NCBI RefSeq assembly: GCF_003576645.1
Contig: NC_044919.1
Location: forward strand, 33,592,708-33,656,707
DNA length: 64,000 nt
Direction: 5' to 3'
Source of the DNA: Ipomoea triloba
Lineage: Eukaryota > Streptophyta > Magnoliopsida > Solanales > Convolvulaceae
Part shown: positions 23,082-39,232 of the stretch, one piece after another
Position numbering within the stretch: the stretch's first letter is position 1
How the letters are laid out: each line of letters starts with the position of its first letter
Notes under the pieces: model-generated
Seen by the model: the letters and a program-made list of their open reading frames with translations, nothing else
Databases searched by the model: none
Told to the model about the DNA's origin: nothing
Position numbers and translations under genes: made by a program

Positions 23082-24071
23082 AGAACAACGTAGAAGCTGA
23101 TCGAAATTAAAGGTGATACGGTGTTGTTTGGAGTGGGATCGATATATAATAAGTAAGCATGTTACCACCAGCTACAGTGGCTTGCAAGTTTTGACTTTTT
23201 AATGCCTTCATTTCTTTCTGTATTTTAACTTTCCCCTGTCCCAGGGGAATGGTTTTTTTTTTTTGAGTGAATAGTATCTTATATTGAAAATAATCAAAAG
23301 ATACATGAATGAAAATATTCATTATCATTTTAATGAATTTCCCTGCCTAGCTGCTCTAGTTTTTGTTTCAATTTCGTTTGCTATATTTTACTTGTTCTAG
23401 AAATTTAAAGAAAATATTTACTGGACTCCTGTTATATATTCCTAAATTTTTACCCTTTCTCACAAGTTGTTTGTCACATCATTGAGTATGTATAGTAGAA
23501 CTCGAAATTTTCACAAGTTTCATCATTGAGTATGTATAGTAGAACTCGAAATTTTCACAAGTTGTTTTCACATCAGGGAGTATGTATAGTAGAATTCAAA
23601 ATTTAATTGCATTGTAAGTTACATTGGACTTGTTTTTTCTTTTTGTTTTTTTTTTTTTTTTGGACAATAGTGGTACAAAACAAATGAAGAACCCATCTAT
23701 TAGTCTATTACCATATCCAACTAATCAACTCAGTAATACTTTGATGTATAATTATTTTTAAAATTTTTAACAATACAATAAATGTATTCTGACAATTCAC
23801 AAACAACGTCATGATTTCAAATTCAACTACAATTATGGTTACAGAAATAAATGTTTTAGGCAAAACAAGTCAGTCATGAAAAGCAATGCAAAGCTGATAG
23901 GAATCCATAGTGGTAGTCGTATAAATCAAAGCATAGAAGAATGCATTATCATGTCTTCAATATTTTAAAAAGAGTTTATCAGGTAATTAAGGTGTAAAAT
24001 AACAAAATAGCATTGCGAAGTTGGAAAGAAGGTCAGTGCAAACTACATATAGATTAGAACATGTAAAACCT
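23082..24071. other. Intergenic stretch between the peptide gene and the CDC48 3' end
   Basis: No gene is seen. It contains the tandem array at 23461-23604, poly-T tracts and, at the right, the presumed CDC48 3' UTR. Confidence 0.6.
23461..23604. repeat. Three tandem copies of an approximately 50-bp unit
   Basis: Each contains GAGTATGTATAGTAGAA(C/T)TC(G/A)AAATTT, followed in the first two by TCACAAGTT. Confidence 0.9.
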
Positions 24072-28654
<4,583 letters not shown>

Positions 28655-28760
28655 CTTCGATCTAGATTCTTGAACGGGGAAGACGAAATTGAGATATTTC
28701 GCAGGAGAAGAAGCGAGAACTGATGAGTGCGCGATGAGAAGGGGGTAGGACATGTAGAGA

Positions 28761-28770
28761 CTTTTATAGA
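28761..28770 (-). promoter_or_regulatory. TATA box of CDC48
   Basis: Minus-strand TCTATAAAAG, about 107 bases upstream of the ATG, in a good position for the CDC48 core promoter. Confidence 0.6.
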
Positions 28771-28779
28771 TAGGGCCGG

Positions 28780-29680
28780 ACGCCGTAGTTCTGTATTAAC
28801 TACTCCGTATTAAGCATGCAATTAGTATTCCATTAGGAAAATGATTATGTACTTCTTAATTGATACAGAATTGGATTCAGAATGGAAATTGGAATTAAAT
28901 TCTTTATAATTGTAATAAATTTAAGTTTAAAAAAAAAGTCTCTTTTGTTTAATGATACTGTATATAACAATTGAAATTAAAATAAAAATCTATATTCTAT
29001 AATACATATACGAATTAAAAAATAATACACATCTAAATTCTAAGAAAAGTGTCCTGACAACTATGACAAACTATTTTATAGTCACTTTTAATTTTCATTC
29101 TTATCTTCAAAAATGGCAAACAAAATGCTCTTCAATCCTTGTCCATTGTTATCAATACAGTATATCACAAAGTACCATTGTAATTAATAATATAAAGTAT
29201 TGAAATATAAAGTTTCAATTAAACATGTGTACTGTTCAAACAGGTGCCACACCCTATCTCAAAGGGAAATATATAGTGAAGATGAGTGCTTATAGGCTTC
29301 TTACTATAAGTATCAGCTTACTGATGATCAAATTAAAATTGTCATTTTGTAGTATAATTTGGGATCATATTCATTTTAGACCTAATCAAAGTGGATCCAC
29401 TTCTTCTAACTGAGAGTTTAATTTGATACTCCATTTGTCCCATTTTACTTGTTATGTTTACTATTTATTGGTCAAACTAACTATTTCTTTATTACTTATT
29501 TTTCTTTAATAAATTCTTATTATTTTTATATTTGATTTTTTTTTGTGTATAATAGTACTTTTAATATAATTTCTAAATATATAAATTTTATATACTAATA
29601 CTATACTTAATATTATGCAAAATTTGAGCTAAAAACAACGTATGTCAGGTCTCGTTAATCGAACTAGAGAAGCAAAATTA
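28780..29680. other. CDC48 upstream region with MITE remnants
   Basis: No gene. It is AT-rich; a Stowaway-like end (TACTCCATTTGTCCCATTTTA) is at about 29427 without a clear partner end, and a piece near 28850-28890 resembles an end of the MITE family at 38773-39232. Confidence 0.45.
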
Positions 29681-29682
29681 CA

Positions 29683-29972
29683 TTGTTTGGTATAGAGTAA
29701 TAAAATTATTGGAAATGGGAAGGGAATAAATAGTATAAAAACTAAAATGTCCTTGCGTAATAATAATACTAATAACAATTAAGGGTATAAATATATTTTT
29801 CTTCATTTTTCCTTTAATTTCCCCGTTGAATTGCAATTCATATAGGGAATGATATGAATTGCAATTCAACAAAATGAGATAATTGCAATTCTCTCAAACT
29901 AAACATTGTAATCTCTATTGTCAAAGAAAAACATTGCAATTGAATTGCAACTACATTCTACCAAACACCCAA
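29683..29972. mobile_element. Small MITE with TGTTTGGTA ends
   Basis: The left end ATTGTTTGGTATAGAG and the right end (inverted GGGTGTTTGGTAGAATG) are imperfect inverted repeats, and the middle holds a perfect 19-bp hairpin. No coding capacity. Confidence 0.5.
29825..29870. repeat. Perfect hairpin
   Basis: Arms of 19 bp (29825-29843 and 29852-29870) are exact inverse copies around an 8-base loop; the arm core is GAATTGCAATTC. Confidence 0.95.
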
Positions 29973-29994
29973 TTAGTGATTTTAGGGGAGATTG

Positions 29995-30335
29995 TTGCAG
30001 CTCTAAAAACTGAAGCAATGTTTTTTAACAAATGGAAAGGTTGGTTTTTGAATGGTCCTCTTACAATCATTGGTTTTTGGATAGGCGACAACAAATGGTT
30101 GTTGGAGAAGGCGGTTGTTTTTTTATGGCTACTGGCGACCGAGACAAGTCGCCAGCGGTTGATTTTTGGTCGAAAATGGTACCATAACTATAGTGACATG
30201 TTATCATAGGTAACTGACCGGTTTTTGAACTTCATTGCACAAAAATAAAATATTAATGGGTTTAATTACAAATTTAAAAGGTTTAGACACTTAATTAACC
30301 TTTAAGGTTAAGTTGTATGACTTATTTAACCATTT
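29995..30335. mobile_element. Truncated foldback MULE-like element (right half)
   Basis: Only the right arm is recognisable: ACCGGTTTTTGAACTTCATTGCA, GGGTTTAATTACAA and a terminal ACTTATTTAACCATTTTCC, all of the type at 6140-6263. A GGAGAAGGCGG core motif is at about 30103. The left end is missing. Confidence 0.55.
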
Positions 30336-30337
30336 TC

Positions 30338-30405
30338 CTTTTTTTTTTATAGTACTACTGACTCTGTTATAATGTACTATTTGTTTATGACTACTTTATC
30401 AACTT
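30338..30405 (-). repeat. SINE 3' tail, 5'-truncated
   Basis: The reverse strand matches the tail of the SINE at 51160-51298 (AGTAG...TACATTATAACAGAGTCAGTA then poly-A). Confidence 0.55.
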
Positions 30406-30473
30406 ATTGAAGCACAAAAAGTTACTATGTGATTTTAATAGGACTAAATTAGTATATTTATTCTAAAAAATGT

Positions 30474-31020
30474 GGGATAACGGTTAAATAGACCCTCAAA
30501 CTATACTCAATTGTGCAATTAGGCCCTTCAACTTAAAAAAACTCCAATTAGACCCTCAAACTTGTTATTTTGAAGCAAATAAACCCTTTAACCTATTTGT
30601 AACCTATAATTGCAGGTCAATTAAAATTTCGGCCAACTCCAACAATCCCCCAGCAAAGTTCCGACAGACAAGTCAACCATCAACCACCGACAACCGTCAC
30701 GATTGCCGGGCGTGCAGAAGGTTGGTTGCCATCTCCACTGACGGAGAAGGCAACCAAGTTGGCCACCTTTTGCACGGCCGGCTGGAGAAGGCGACCAACC
30801 TTCTCTGACCGAAAGCCATCGGCGACCGTCACGGTCGCCGGTGGTTGATGGTTTGACTTGTTCGTCGAAGTTAAGCAAAAATTCTAGTTAACCTGCTAGA
30901 GGGTTTATTTGTTACAAAATAATAAGTTTGAAGGTTTAATTAGAGTTTTTTGAAGTTGAAGGGCCTAATTACACAGTTAAGTATAATTTAAACTTTGAAG
31001 GTCTATTTGACCCTTATCCC
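30474..31020. mobile_element. Foldback MULE-like element, 547 bp
   Basis: Ends GGGATAACGGTTAAATAGAC and, inverted, GGGATAAGGGTCAAATAGAC; the arms pair inward through AATTAGGCCCTTCAACTT and AATTA(G)ACCCTCAAACTT repeats to ACCTGC/GCAGGT. Flanks AAAAAATGT and ACAAAATTT could be a decayed 9-bp target duplication (7 of 9). The core has GGAGAAGGCAACC and GGAGAAGGCGACC. It lies about 400 bp upstream of the dolichol kinase start codon. Confidence 0.75.
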
Positions 31021-31425
31021 ACAAAATTTCAATAAAAATTGGAAATACTTTAGGATTCAGGGTGGTTTACCGACTGAAAGGGAGTGAAAGCTAGAAAGAG
31101 GATACGAATATCCGGGGGCGGACATATTCAAGCGAAAGCGCGTGACCAATGAAAAGTTAGGAAAAACGTAAATTGACGTGGTTAGACTGTCTGTCAAGAA
31201 GAGAAACGATGAAGAAGTCAGTATTGGGATGCCAACTGCTCATGGTGCGCGCCAAGCCCCCCTAACTTCCCAACTTCCTTTTGAATCTTCTTCGACATCA
31301 CGCTATATGCCTGCCGATTAAATAATTAAATGATTCTTTGAATCGTAGAATCCAATCCTAGAGTTTCAATTTTGAGCCCAGGGACAGAAAAAAGAAGAAG
31401 AAGAAGGAGAAGAGGGAGAGGCGTT
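31021..31425 (+). other. Dolichol kinase promoter and leader region
   Basis: Between the foldback element and the start codon. A purine-rich AGAAGAAGAAG leader precedes the ATG. No clear TATA box is seen. Confidence 0.45.
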
Positions 31426-34400
31426 ATGGCTTCGTCGCCGTTGTTTACCGGCGAGAGAGCCGTGGTGGTAATATTCGTGGCTCGGATCGTCTCCTTGGCT
31501 CCGTTATCTATCCTCTACGAATCCATTTCTCTTTCTATCCTCGCTCTACTCGCTCTCTCCGTCGAGATCTCCGCCGACGACCACTCCCCCACTCCTCTTT
31601 TCCAATTCTTCAAAACCAGGTAGGAAATGGAAAATGAAAGAATGCAATGTGCAATTCGCCACTATTATTGTTAATTCTTCGAAAATTTTGGTGTTAGTTG
31701 GGGTTTATACACGGATTATCTAGGGTTTTTGTTTTTTTCTGCTATGAATTTTGATGAGGTAGACTGCGGCTGCATGCTGAATTGGCAATTTAGTTTTATT
31801 ATCCTTTTAGATTGTAAAAAATTTCTTTCTCCGTTTCCTGGAAATTTGGGTGACTTGCGGTAATTTCGGATTATGTTTCCCCCCAATGAAATTTAGCTTA
31901 CTGAAAGATATGGGGAAAGTGTACGCGTCTTTTGTTATATGAAGTTTGTTCCCGTTACTCTCTTTTGGTTAAATTGTGAATAGGATTTTGTTTCCTTTGC
32001 ATTTCTGTTTTTGATATATGAGTATTTGGTTATGGTTAGGCCCGGAGCTTCATCAGGAATATTTCTGGGGGCAGTAACGCTACCTGGGCTTATGGTTTCA
32101 AAGTTGATTCAAATGTCAAGAGCTCTGGCACTAGGTGAAGTTGGAATTGAAGGTAATCTACCTGCTTAGGTCATGTCTCTTTTACAATTGCTAACATATA
32201 ACCCACAGAAAAGGTCACATTTACTGTAAACTTGTAAACTATGGTTTGATCATATTGAATTACAGCTGATTTGTAATCTATAAGTCTTTTTCATATATAT
32301 TCACAGAGCTGGAATATCTGAAAGTGCAATACTGGATTACCTCTGCAATTTGCTTCAGTGTGCTAATTTTCCTCTGTCTTGCTCTTTTCCGTCAACCACG
32401 CTGCAGACATTACATCAATTCTTCCTGTATCATAAGCTGCATATGTTTGTACATAGGAGTCTGCTGTTTCTATTGTTCTCTGACATCTCATGGAGGTATG
32501 TTCCCCAACCACCATGACTGTCTTCCTCTGATATTGATGGGTTATTGATCGTGTCAAAACTATTGACAAGTTCATTTGAATTAATTTGGTTTTGGTTGAG
32601 GTGTTTAGGAGGATTGAAGCATTCATTTTTAACAGATTTTCCTCTTTCTATTTTCGTAGCTCAACCGACAAGAATGCAGATATATTCACTTCTGATGCTT
32701 TTGAATTCATCTCTTCTGTAGGGTGGAATGCTGCACTATTGCTATTATGCCTCTCTTGTCATGGTTTTGCAGCTGTGAAACTAATTGTGAATATCCTTGA
32801 TACTTTTCCGGCATGTGCTTCCATTGGTAGGCCAAGTTACTTTGTACTTCGTATTTCCCTATTGGAAAATACTATTCCATGTATTATTGAAGAAATTTCA
32901 TATCATCAGATCTAGCTACTTTCTCTCCATGCGCACAAGTGAATGTTGTGAGCCTTGAAGATAACACATGCCATCTAGTTGAGATGTAACATCAGAAAAT
33001 CAACAGTTACTTTCTTTTTAATGGGCTTAGTATTTTTCAAATCTTTTCCTCCTTTGAGTCCGGGTGGGAGGAAGAATACTGATTGAAAGAAAATCTTTCA
33101 TTGAAGTATGTCTTCTGGAATCGTAGTTATACTTTTGGCATATAGGCAGCATCATCTTGATGTCAATATATAAAGTGAAGCTATATTCCATTGAGGAAAA
33201 ATTTTTCTGGACTCCATGACTTCCGTGGATATAGGATTAGAGTATATGAACTACTTTTAGATGGATTTACCAGTGATCTTAAAATTAGAAGCATGGAACA
33301 TGGATGATGGATCTCTGACAGGCTGAGAAGAGCTGATTGGGCTGGAATTCAGCTGTCACCTTCATTGAGGCAGCTCTTTCTCAGATTTTATATTTCCTTG
33401 TCACTCATAACCTTTTTCCTTGAACATTAGCTTTTGATTTCTATCCAAATTTTCATGGAACTATTATAATGAACATTAATTGCTTTATTAAAAAAATTGC
33501 GCCAATGTTCATGTCTATTTGTTTTTGTAATTATCTTTTCTTTACATCAAGTTATAATGATATGATCTTATATTTCTGTGAGTTCAGAGTATTCTAACTT
33601 TTTATTTTCTCAACCACCAGAACTCAAGTTAATCTTGAGGCTGATCGCTTTTGATGTGATAGTTTTAATGTAAGCCTTACCAAATTCTATCTCTTCTTAG
33701 GAGAAGCATTGTTGGTAACATCTGGCCTTGTTGCTTACCTTGGAGACATGTGTGTGTATACTGCTTCTAAGGCAAGTGCATTAATCATGCTTTATTCAAT
33801 ACTCAACTTTAGATTGGTGTGATTAATCTTTTTTAAAACAGTAAATATTCTTTGAGCAGACTCATGGCTACTCTCCTATATCAAATACGGCCTTTAAAAT
33901 ACATTATATATCAAGAAGCGAGATCAGCACTATTATTCAGGTATTTGGCAATTATTTTAATTGCCACTGTATCCTTTTCTCTAATTGATTTAGAGGGAAG
34001 GGCTGCAATTGATTTGACATTGACAATTAGAACCCTTCTCATTTTATCCACAGGGAATGACTATTGGCCTTCTTCTTCTCCCCATGCTGTTTAAATCTAT
34101 TCTTCGACTTTTAGAACACTTGAGGGTCTTGTCATACTCTGGAGACACAGCAGATAATAGGATCCAAAGATCTTTTTTATTCTATACTTCACTGGCATTT
34201 GTTTTGGTTGGGATTGTTCCATCATGGATGCAAGTTGTTCAAGATTTTGGGATGCACCCGTTCCTATGGTAATCTTACTTACAATTCCCATAACATTTAT
34301 TAGATGTGTGTGACTGGGTTTCTGCTGCAGTTATTATATGCATTGCGTGATGTACACTTACAAAGACTTCGTTAGAAGCTGATATATACAGTGTATTTAT

Positions 34401-37400
34401 ATTGAATAGCTTGGGGCATGGCGCAGCATGGTTTTCTTACATCTTCTGTTTTTCAGGGTATTTAATTTTGTATTCTCAGAGCCACTAAAGAGGCTGTCAT
34501 TATGCATATATTGGTTGGTTCTTATATATGCATCAGTTATACGGTTTTACAAAATTTCAAAACACAGTAAGCTTGAAAGAATCCTTCTTCGGAAATACTA
34601 TCATCTGTTGGCAGTGTTGATGTTTATTCCTGCTCTAATATTTCAGGTAATTAAAGTTCAAAGTTCTTGTTAGTTGCAGGTTATTTTTCAATAATACTTC
34701 TTTTATTTTTCCTTCTTGCTCAGCTCTCCCTCTCTTACCTTTTCTCTTGCTTATTCCCCATTTCAAAAAATACCTAGCTCCTCTCAGAAGTATGTTGACC
34801 ATCTCTTTTCTTTCCCTCTCCCTTCAGCCAAAATTTCTTGATCTGGCATTTGGTGTAGCTTTGGGGGTTTTTCTGGTGTTCGAAATTATACGGGTAAGTG
34901 CACATTACACATTTTTACTTGATCTTTTGTAGTGGTTTTAATTGTATGGAATTTCAATTCTAGCAACTTCCAAAGTTGGCTAGAAAGAGGCATCTTTCAA
35001 GAGTTATGAGTATGAATTAGTGAAAGGAGATGTTTTTGTTTTCTCTGTTTTGTCATATATTAGTTGTCTCTAATTTTGGCACTGCTTGGTTTTAAAAAAA
35101 AAAGTTGCATAACCATTGATTTTCTGGGCAGATTTGGAGAATTTGGCCATTGGGGCAGCTTTTGCACCAATTTATGAATGCCTTTACCGATCATCGTGAC
35201 TCTGATCTTCTTATTGTCAGGTGTGATGTTTTCTTTATTGGATTGAGTCATTTGTAACATGATCTTCTCATTAACCAGAGTAACTTTTCCTTATGTCACC
35301 ATTCAGCCATTTCTCACTGTTACTGGGGTGTGCACTTCCAATCTGGTTGTCTTCTGGCTTCAATGATCGACCACTAGCCCCTTTTGCAGGGATCTTGAGT
35401 CTTGGAATTGGAGATACAATGGTGAGAAAGCTGATTTTCTTCAATTCTACGATTTTAGTCAGTATATCCATTTCTTTTGAGACAAATTTGTTGTTTGTGG
35501 AATCTAAGTGATTTGACTTTTCTTAGTCCGAATTTAATATGTTTAAGCAATGCATTGTTATGGACTCATGGCTTTGTTGCTGACCCATCTCTGCACTTCT
35601 TGCTTAAATAGAATTTCATATAACGCATGGCCTGCACTTTAGTTCACATGCATTTAATGAGTAGAAATTTGAATCATTGGAATAGTTTATGTGATATCAA
35701 ATATCAAATATGGTGCTCTATTCCACACACTTTTATGAGTCTTCTGGCATTTGAGATTTATACTGAGCCACTGACTTTTGAAATGGTAGCTCAGTTGGTA
35801 TTTTTAAAATGAGTAAATACCAGTCAAGGTCCTCCGAGTTTGGTGGTTTCGCCACTTTTAGTCCTAAACTTTCAATCGATCATCTATGATCCTCTGAGTT
35901 TCAAAACGCTACCACCTATAGTCCTAAACTTTAAAATTGACCATTTGTGGTCCTCCGAGTTTTAAAATGTTACCAACCGTGGTCCAGCCGTTAATTTGTT
36001 CAGTTTACACCGTGTAAATGAAGGTCAAAAATGCCCTTTCATGTTATTCTTTCATTTTTTAAGTGAAAATATAGCCTTTGGGCCTAGCAATGCACCTGCT
36101 TTCTTTCCAATTCTTCTTCCCAAAACAATTGTCAATTCCTTCACAGAAGTTATGGTATCATTTATTTAAAAAAAAAAAAAAAAACAGATGCATTTGCTAT
36201 GTCCAAATGCTATATTTTCACTTAAAATGGAAGAATAACATGAAAGGACAAAAAAAAACATTTTTGCCTCTTCATTTACATGATGTTGACTGAGCAAATT
36301 AATGGTTAGATAACGGTTGGTAACATTTTGAAACTCGGAGGGCCATGATTGGTGACATTTTGAAATTCGGAGGACCACAGATGGTCAATTTGAAAGTTTA
36401 GGACTAAATGTGGCGAAACCACCAAACTCGAAGGACCTTGGCTGTGGTATTTACTCTTTTAAAATTCACTTTAAGAGGAACTGGCTAGAATTCAAATTTT
36501 CAAGAGTGAAAAGTGAAAGTCTTGGAAGAATTTTTAAAAACTCTTTCAGCGTTGCTTACCATGTTTCTTAGGCAATGGGAAGGTGCTCCTATAGAGAGAA
36601 TAAGATAAATAAAATCATATCTACTTGGATCAGCATGCTGTCAAGTACCAATCAAAATGAAGCCACATGTGGTTGTTGAGTTTACCGTCACAATCAAAAT
36701 GCCTGTTTTACACTAAATCAGTAGTGATTGTTCTTGCAGGCATCACTGGTTGGTCACAAGTATGGAGTTCTGCGTTGGAGTAAAACTGGCAGTAATTCTT
36801 CTTCTTCATCCCTATATTTCTTCTGGTTGAAATACATAGCATGTTAACTAATTTATTTATTTTATTAGAGAAAACAATTGAAGGAACCGCCGCTGGTATA
36901 ACTTCTGTCCTAGCTGCATGCTCCATTCTACTTCCACTTCTTGCAACTACCGGCTACATCTTCACTAAGGTCTCTTGCTTTATCCCTCGTGTGCAAATAT
37001 TTCATACTACATCAATAACGTTGTTCACATTTTATAGTGATTTAAAAGAATAATTTCATGCAGCTTTGTTGCTTAAATATTTTTGAAGAGGTTAAAGTAT
37101 ACCTCATTTAGACAAGAATTTGCCAACCCATATAAAAAGGATATTCAACACTTGAGTAATGTTATATACTACTTTAGTTTGAGCAACTTGTTCTTTGCTA
37201 CGAGAATGGAATAGAATTCTCACATGGATAATTGGCAAAGAAATTACAAAAAGAAATATATGGGAAGTGCTTAAACTTAGTATTTAATTCCATCACTGAT
37301 CTTATATCTGCAGAACTTGTTCTCTCTCCTTTTGGCCGTGACACTTAGTGGTCTATTGGAGGCATACACAGCTCAACTAGACAATGCCTTCATACCTCTA

Positions 37401-37427
37401 ATGTTTTACAGCCTCCTGTGTCTTTGA
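31426..37427 (+). CDS. DOK1: Dolichol kinase (SEC59/DOK1 type)
   Basis: Fourteen exons: 31426-31619, 32040-32152, 32307-32495, 32680-32826, 33701-33771, 33860-33940, 34054-34268, 34457-34646, 34828-34893, 35132-35220, 35307-35421, 36740-36791, 36869-36969, 37314-37427; the frame stays open and encodes 578 residues. The enzyme phosphorylates dolichol with CTP on the ER membrane, supplying dolichyl phosphate for N-glycosylation and GPI anchors. It is polytopic, and the C-terminal half holds the conserved kinase region: RKYYHL, PKFLDLAFG, FTDHRDSDLLIVSHFSLLLGCA, GDTMASLVGHKYG and KKTIEGTAAG, ending with AYTAQLDNAFIPLMFYSLLCL. Intron 5 uses a GC donor (AAG|GCAAGT). Exon 4 must start at the GCAG at 32676-32679; the AG 20 bases upstream would create a stop. 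An in-frame upstream ATG at 31372 would add 18 Arg-rich residues; the later start is preferred because it matches family length. A MULE lies in intron 11. Confidence 0.93.
35811..36456. mobile_element. MULE-like foldback element in dolichol kinase intron 11, 646 bp
   Basis: Inverted ends begin GAGTAAATACCA and continue through GGTCCTCCGAGTTTGGTGG and GTCCTAAACTTT, with arms of about 200 bp or more. The flanks TTTTAAAAT (35802-35810 and 36457-36465) are an exact 9-bp target duplication. No transposase. The centre is AT-rich, so it differs from the GGCGACC-core elements. Confidence 0.88.
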
Positions 37428-38180
37428 AGTCCATCCTAGGGTGGAAAACTTGTTGATCGAAAGACACGAACACTCAAATCTAGTCAACAACTTTCTCGAG
37501 ATTTATGGCTTGCTGCTGCTCTCCCCTTTGTGAATATCACTGACATCTAGTTACTAGGCATTTTTCTTAGTTTGAAGAGGCCGAAGTTTTGCAGGTTCAG
37601 TATACTGATGTGAAATTTTTTTTCGTGTTCTCTCATAGGAAAGATGAATTAGGGCTAAGTAGTGATTGTAAAGAACATGAGAAAGGTATAGTAAATTTCC
37701 ACTTTATTTGTTTTTTTAGTTAACATAATATAAATCAACATCAACATCTACATTTTCTTTTATTGATTTCTTTTTACACAACAAAACAAAGTTGTACTAT
37801 TTATCAATGACCTTGTGGTCTAGTGGTACGAAGTAACTCTCCCATATGGGAGGTTATGGATTTGAGTCCCAGTAGGGGTTGTATTGACTCTTTGTACTAA
37901 GTTAAAAAAGTAGTTATGAACCGATACTATATTGTAACAGAGTTAATAGTACTCAAAAAATATATCTTTTATTTAGTTTAAATAAATTAATGGATCATTT
38001 ATTTAAAATTAAATTTGTAGATTATCAATATGTCTTTCAAGTGGATTGCGAAATTTCCTGCTGTTGTTAACTATTAACTTTTATATTCTCTGTAGTCTCT
38101 ATAATGGACTTTGTATAGAATATTAGAATGTTATCCTTGTTCAGCTTGATAATTAATTACCATAGTTGATTATAGATTAA
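37428..38180. other. Dolichol kinase 3' flank
   Basis: Probable 3' UTR, then AT-rich DNA with one SINE (37806-37960). Confidence 0.55.
37806..37960 (+). mobile_element. SINE, full-length-like
   Basis: The head has CTTGTGGTCTAGTGGTA (A box) and GGATTTGAGTCCC (B box), and the tail AGTTATGAACCGATACTATATTGTAACAGAGTTAATAGT then an A-rich end. Head and tail match the copy at 51160-51298. Confidence 0.75.
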
Positions 38181-38591
38181 TGTATACAAAGGGTGCTGGT
38201 TGATTGGGTTTACGACAAATATCGGAGCCACAAATAGCTTCTTGGCGGAACTTTGGGGCTTCCTGGAAGGACCGATCATCGCCAAAAATCGAGGGTTCAA
38301 CTTTATCATTGCGGAAACAAATTCCGAAGTCTTAGTTCAAGCTCTCGACAAAGGACCGAGGGGAGATCCCAGCGGGTTCACTCTTAGCTTGGACTGTTAT
38401 TCGCTAATGAATCAGTTCCAGGGATCAAAATTACGGATGTGTTATGAGAAGGTAATCAGTGTGCCGACTTCCTAGTAAACATGGGGCAAAACTCGACTTG
38501 GGGCACAACGGTTCTTGATCAACCGCCAGATGGACTAAGTGATTTTCTGAATCGTGATGCTATGGGATCGTCTTCTTGTAGGCCGAGATAA
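38180..38591 (+). pseudogene. Frameshifted RNase H-like fragment of a non-LTR-type element
   Basis: The first part encodes GLIGFTTNIGATNSFLAELWG...AETNSEVLVQALD and so on, the pattern of the RNase H-like domain common in plant LINE-related proteins, including the E of the AELWG block and the D of the VQALD block. Near 38445 the frame breaks: after MCY the reading continues one frame over as EGNQCADFLVNMGQ, the conserved C-terminal EGN-x-CAD-x-L motif, ending at the TAA at 38589-38591. No reverse transcriptase or start codon precedes it. A dead remnant. Confidence 0.7.
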
Positions 38592-38772
38592 TTTTTGGGA
38601 CCTGTGGGTCCTTTCACTCACCAAAAAAATAATAACTATATCAATTTATTAAAAAAAAAAGGATTAAATTGTTTACAAATAGCAGGACTAAAAAATAAGC
38701 GATAGCTATAAGAAAGAGTTTTTAAATGAGATTGTTATAAAAATACACTTTAGAAAAAAATTAAGAGTGTAC

Positions 38773-39232
38773 TTTTGTTCATGGGTTTACACACCAGAAA
38801 TGAGAATCAAAATCATACTTATTGTTTGATTGACAACTTTTTAAAGCAAACTTATGAGATTTGATTACCCCTTCAATTAAAAACCACATTCTCTAATTAA
38901 AAACATGTTTCATTCCATCTTATCCCTACTCATTTGTCACCTTCCGATTTGTCGCCTCTTCACTATATCCCTCAGATTTTTGTTCTGATTTTTTGGTCAT
39001 ATTAGTGCTTTGGATGTCATTATATTAAGATCAATTGCTTTGATTGTTTATTTTTGTATTTTCAAAACCTTTATTCTCATTATAGGATGATACATAACCA
39101 AACATAAATATTAGTAATCATCCAATTACACCCTACTGCTAAACATGCAAAATACTTTTACCAAAATTGATTATCATTACCAAGTATTTGATTCTCATTC
39201 CATTCTGATTCCCATGTACAAACCAAACACAC
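38773..39232 (-). mobile_element. MITE, copy A (about 460 bp)
   Basis: On the minus strand it starts GGGTGTGTTTGGTTTGTACATGG, followed by GAATCAAATACTTGGTAATG, and ends with GAGAATC...GGTGTGTAAACCC. It matches 58727-59170 along its whole length by eye. The ends are an imperfect inverted repeat. Non-coding. Confidence 0.65.

Noticed and set aside
22683..23168. 161-residue ORF antisense to the secreted-peptide gene
   Set aside because: The sense strand has a signal peptide, TATA-like box and a conserved-looking motif; the antisense product is Arg/His-rich and patternless.
32657..32740. Apparent premature stop in dolichol kinase exon 4
   Set aside because: It arises only if the first AG is used; the GCAG at 32676-32679 gives correct phase and an open frame through the conserved region.
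35785..35801. GTAGCTCAGTTGGT, tRNA A-box-like
   Set aside because: No acceptor stem, anticodon arm or B box follows; not a tRNA gene.
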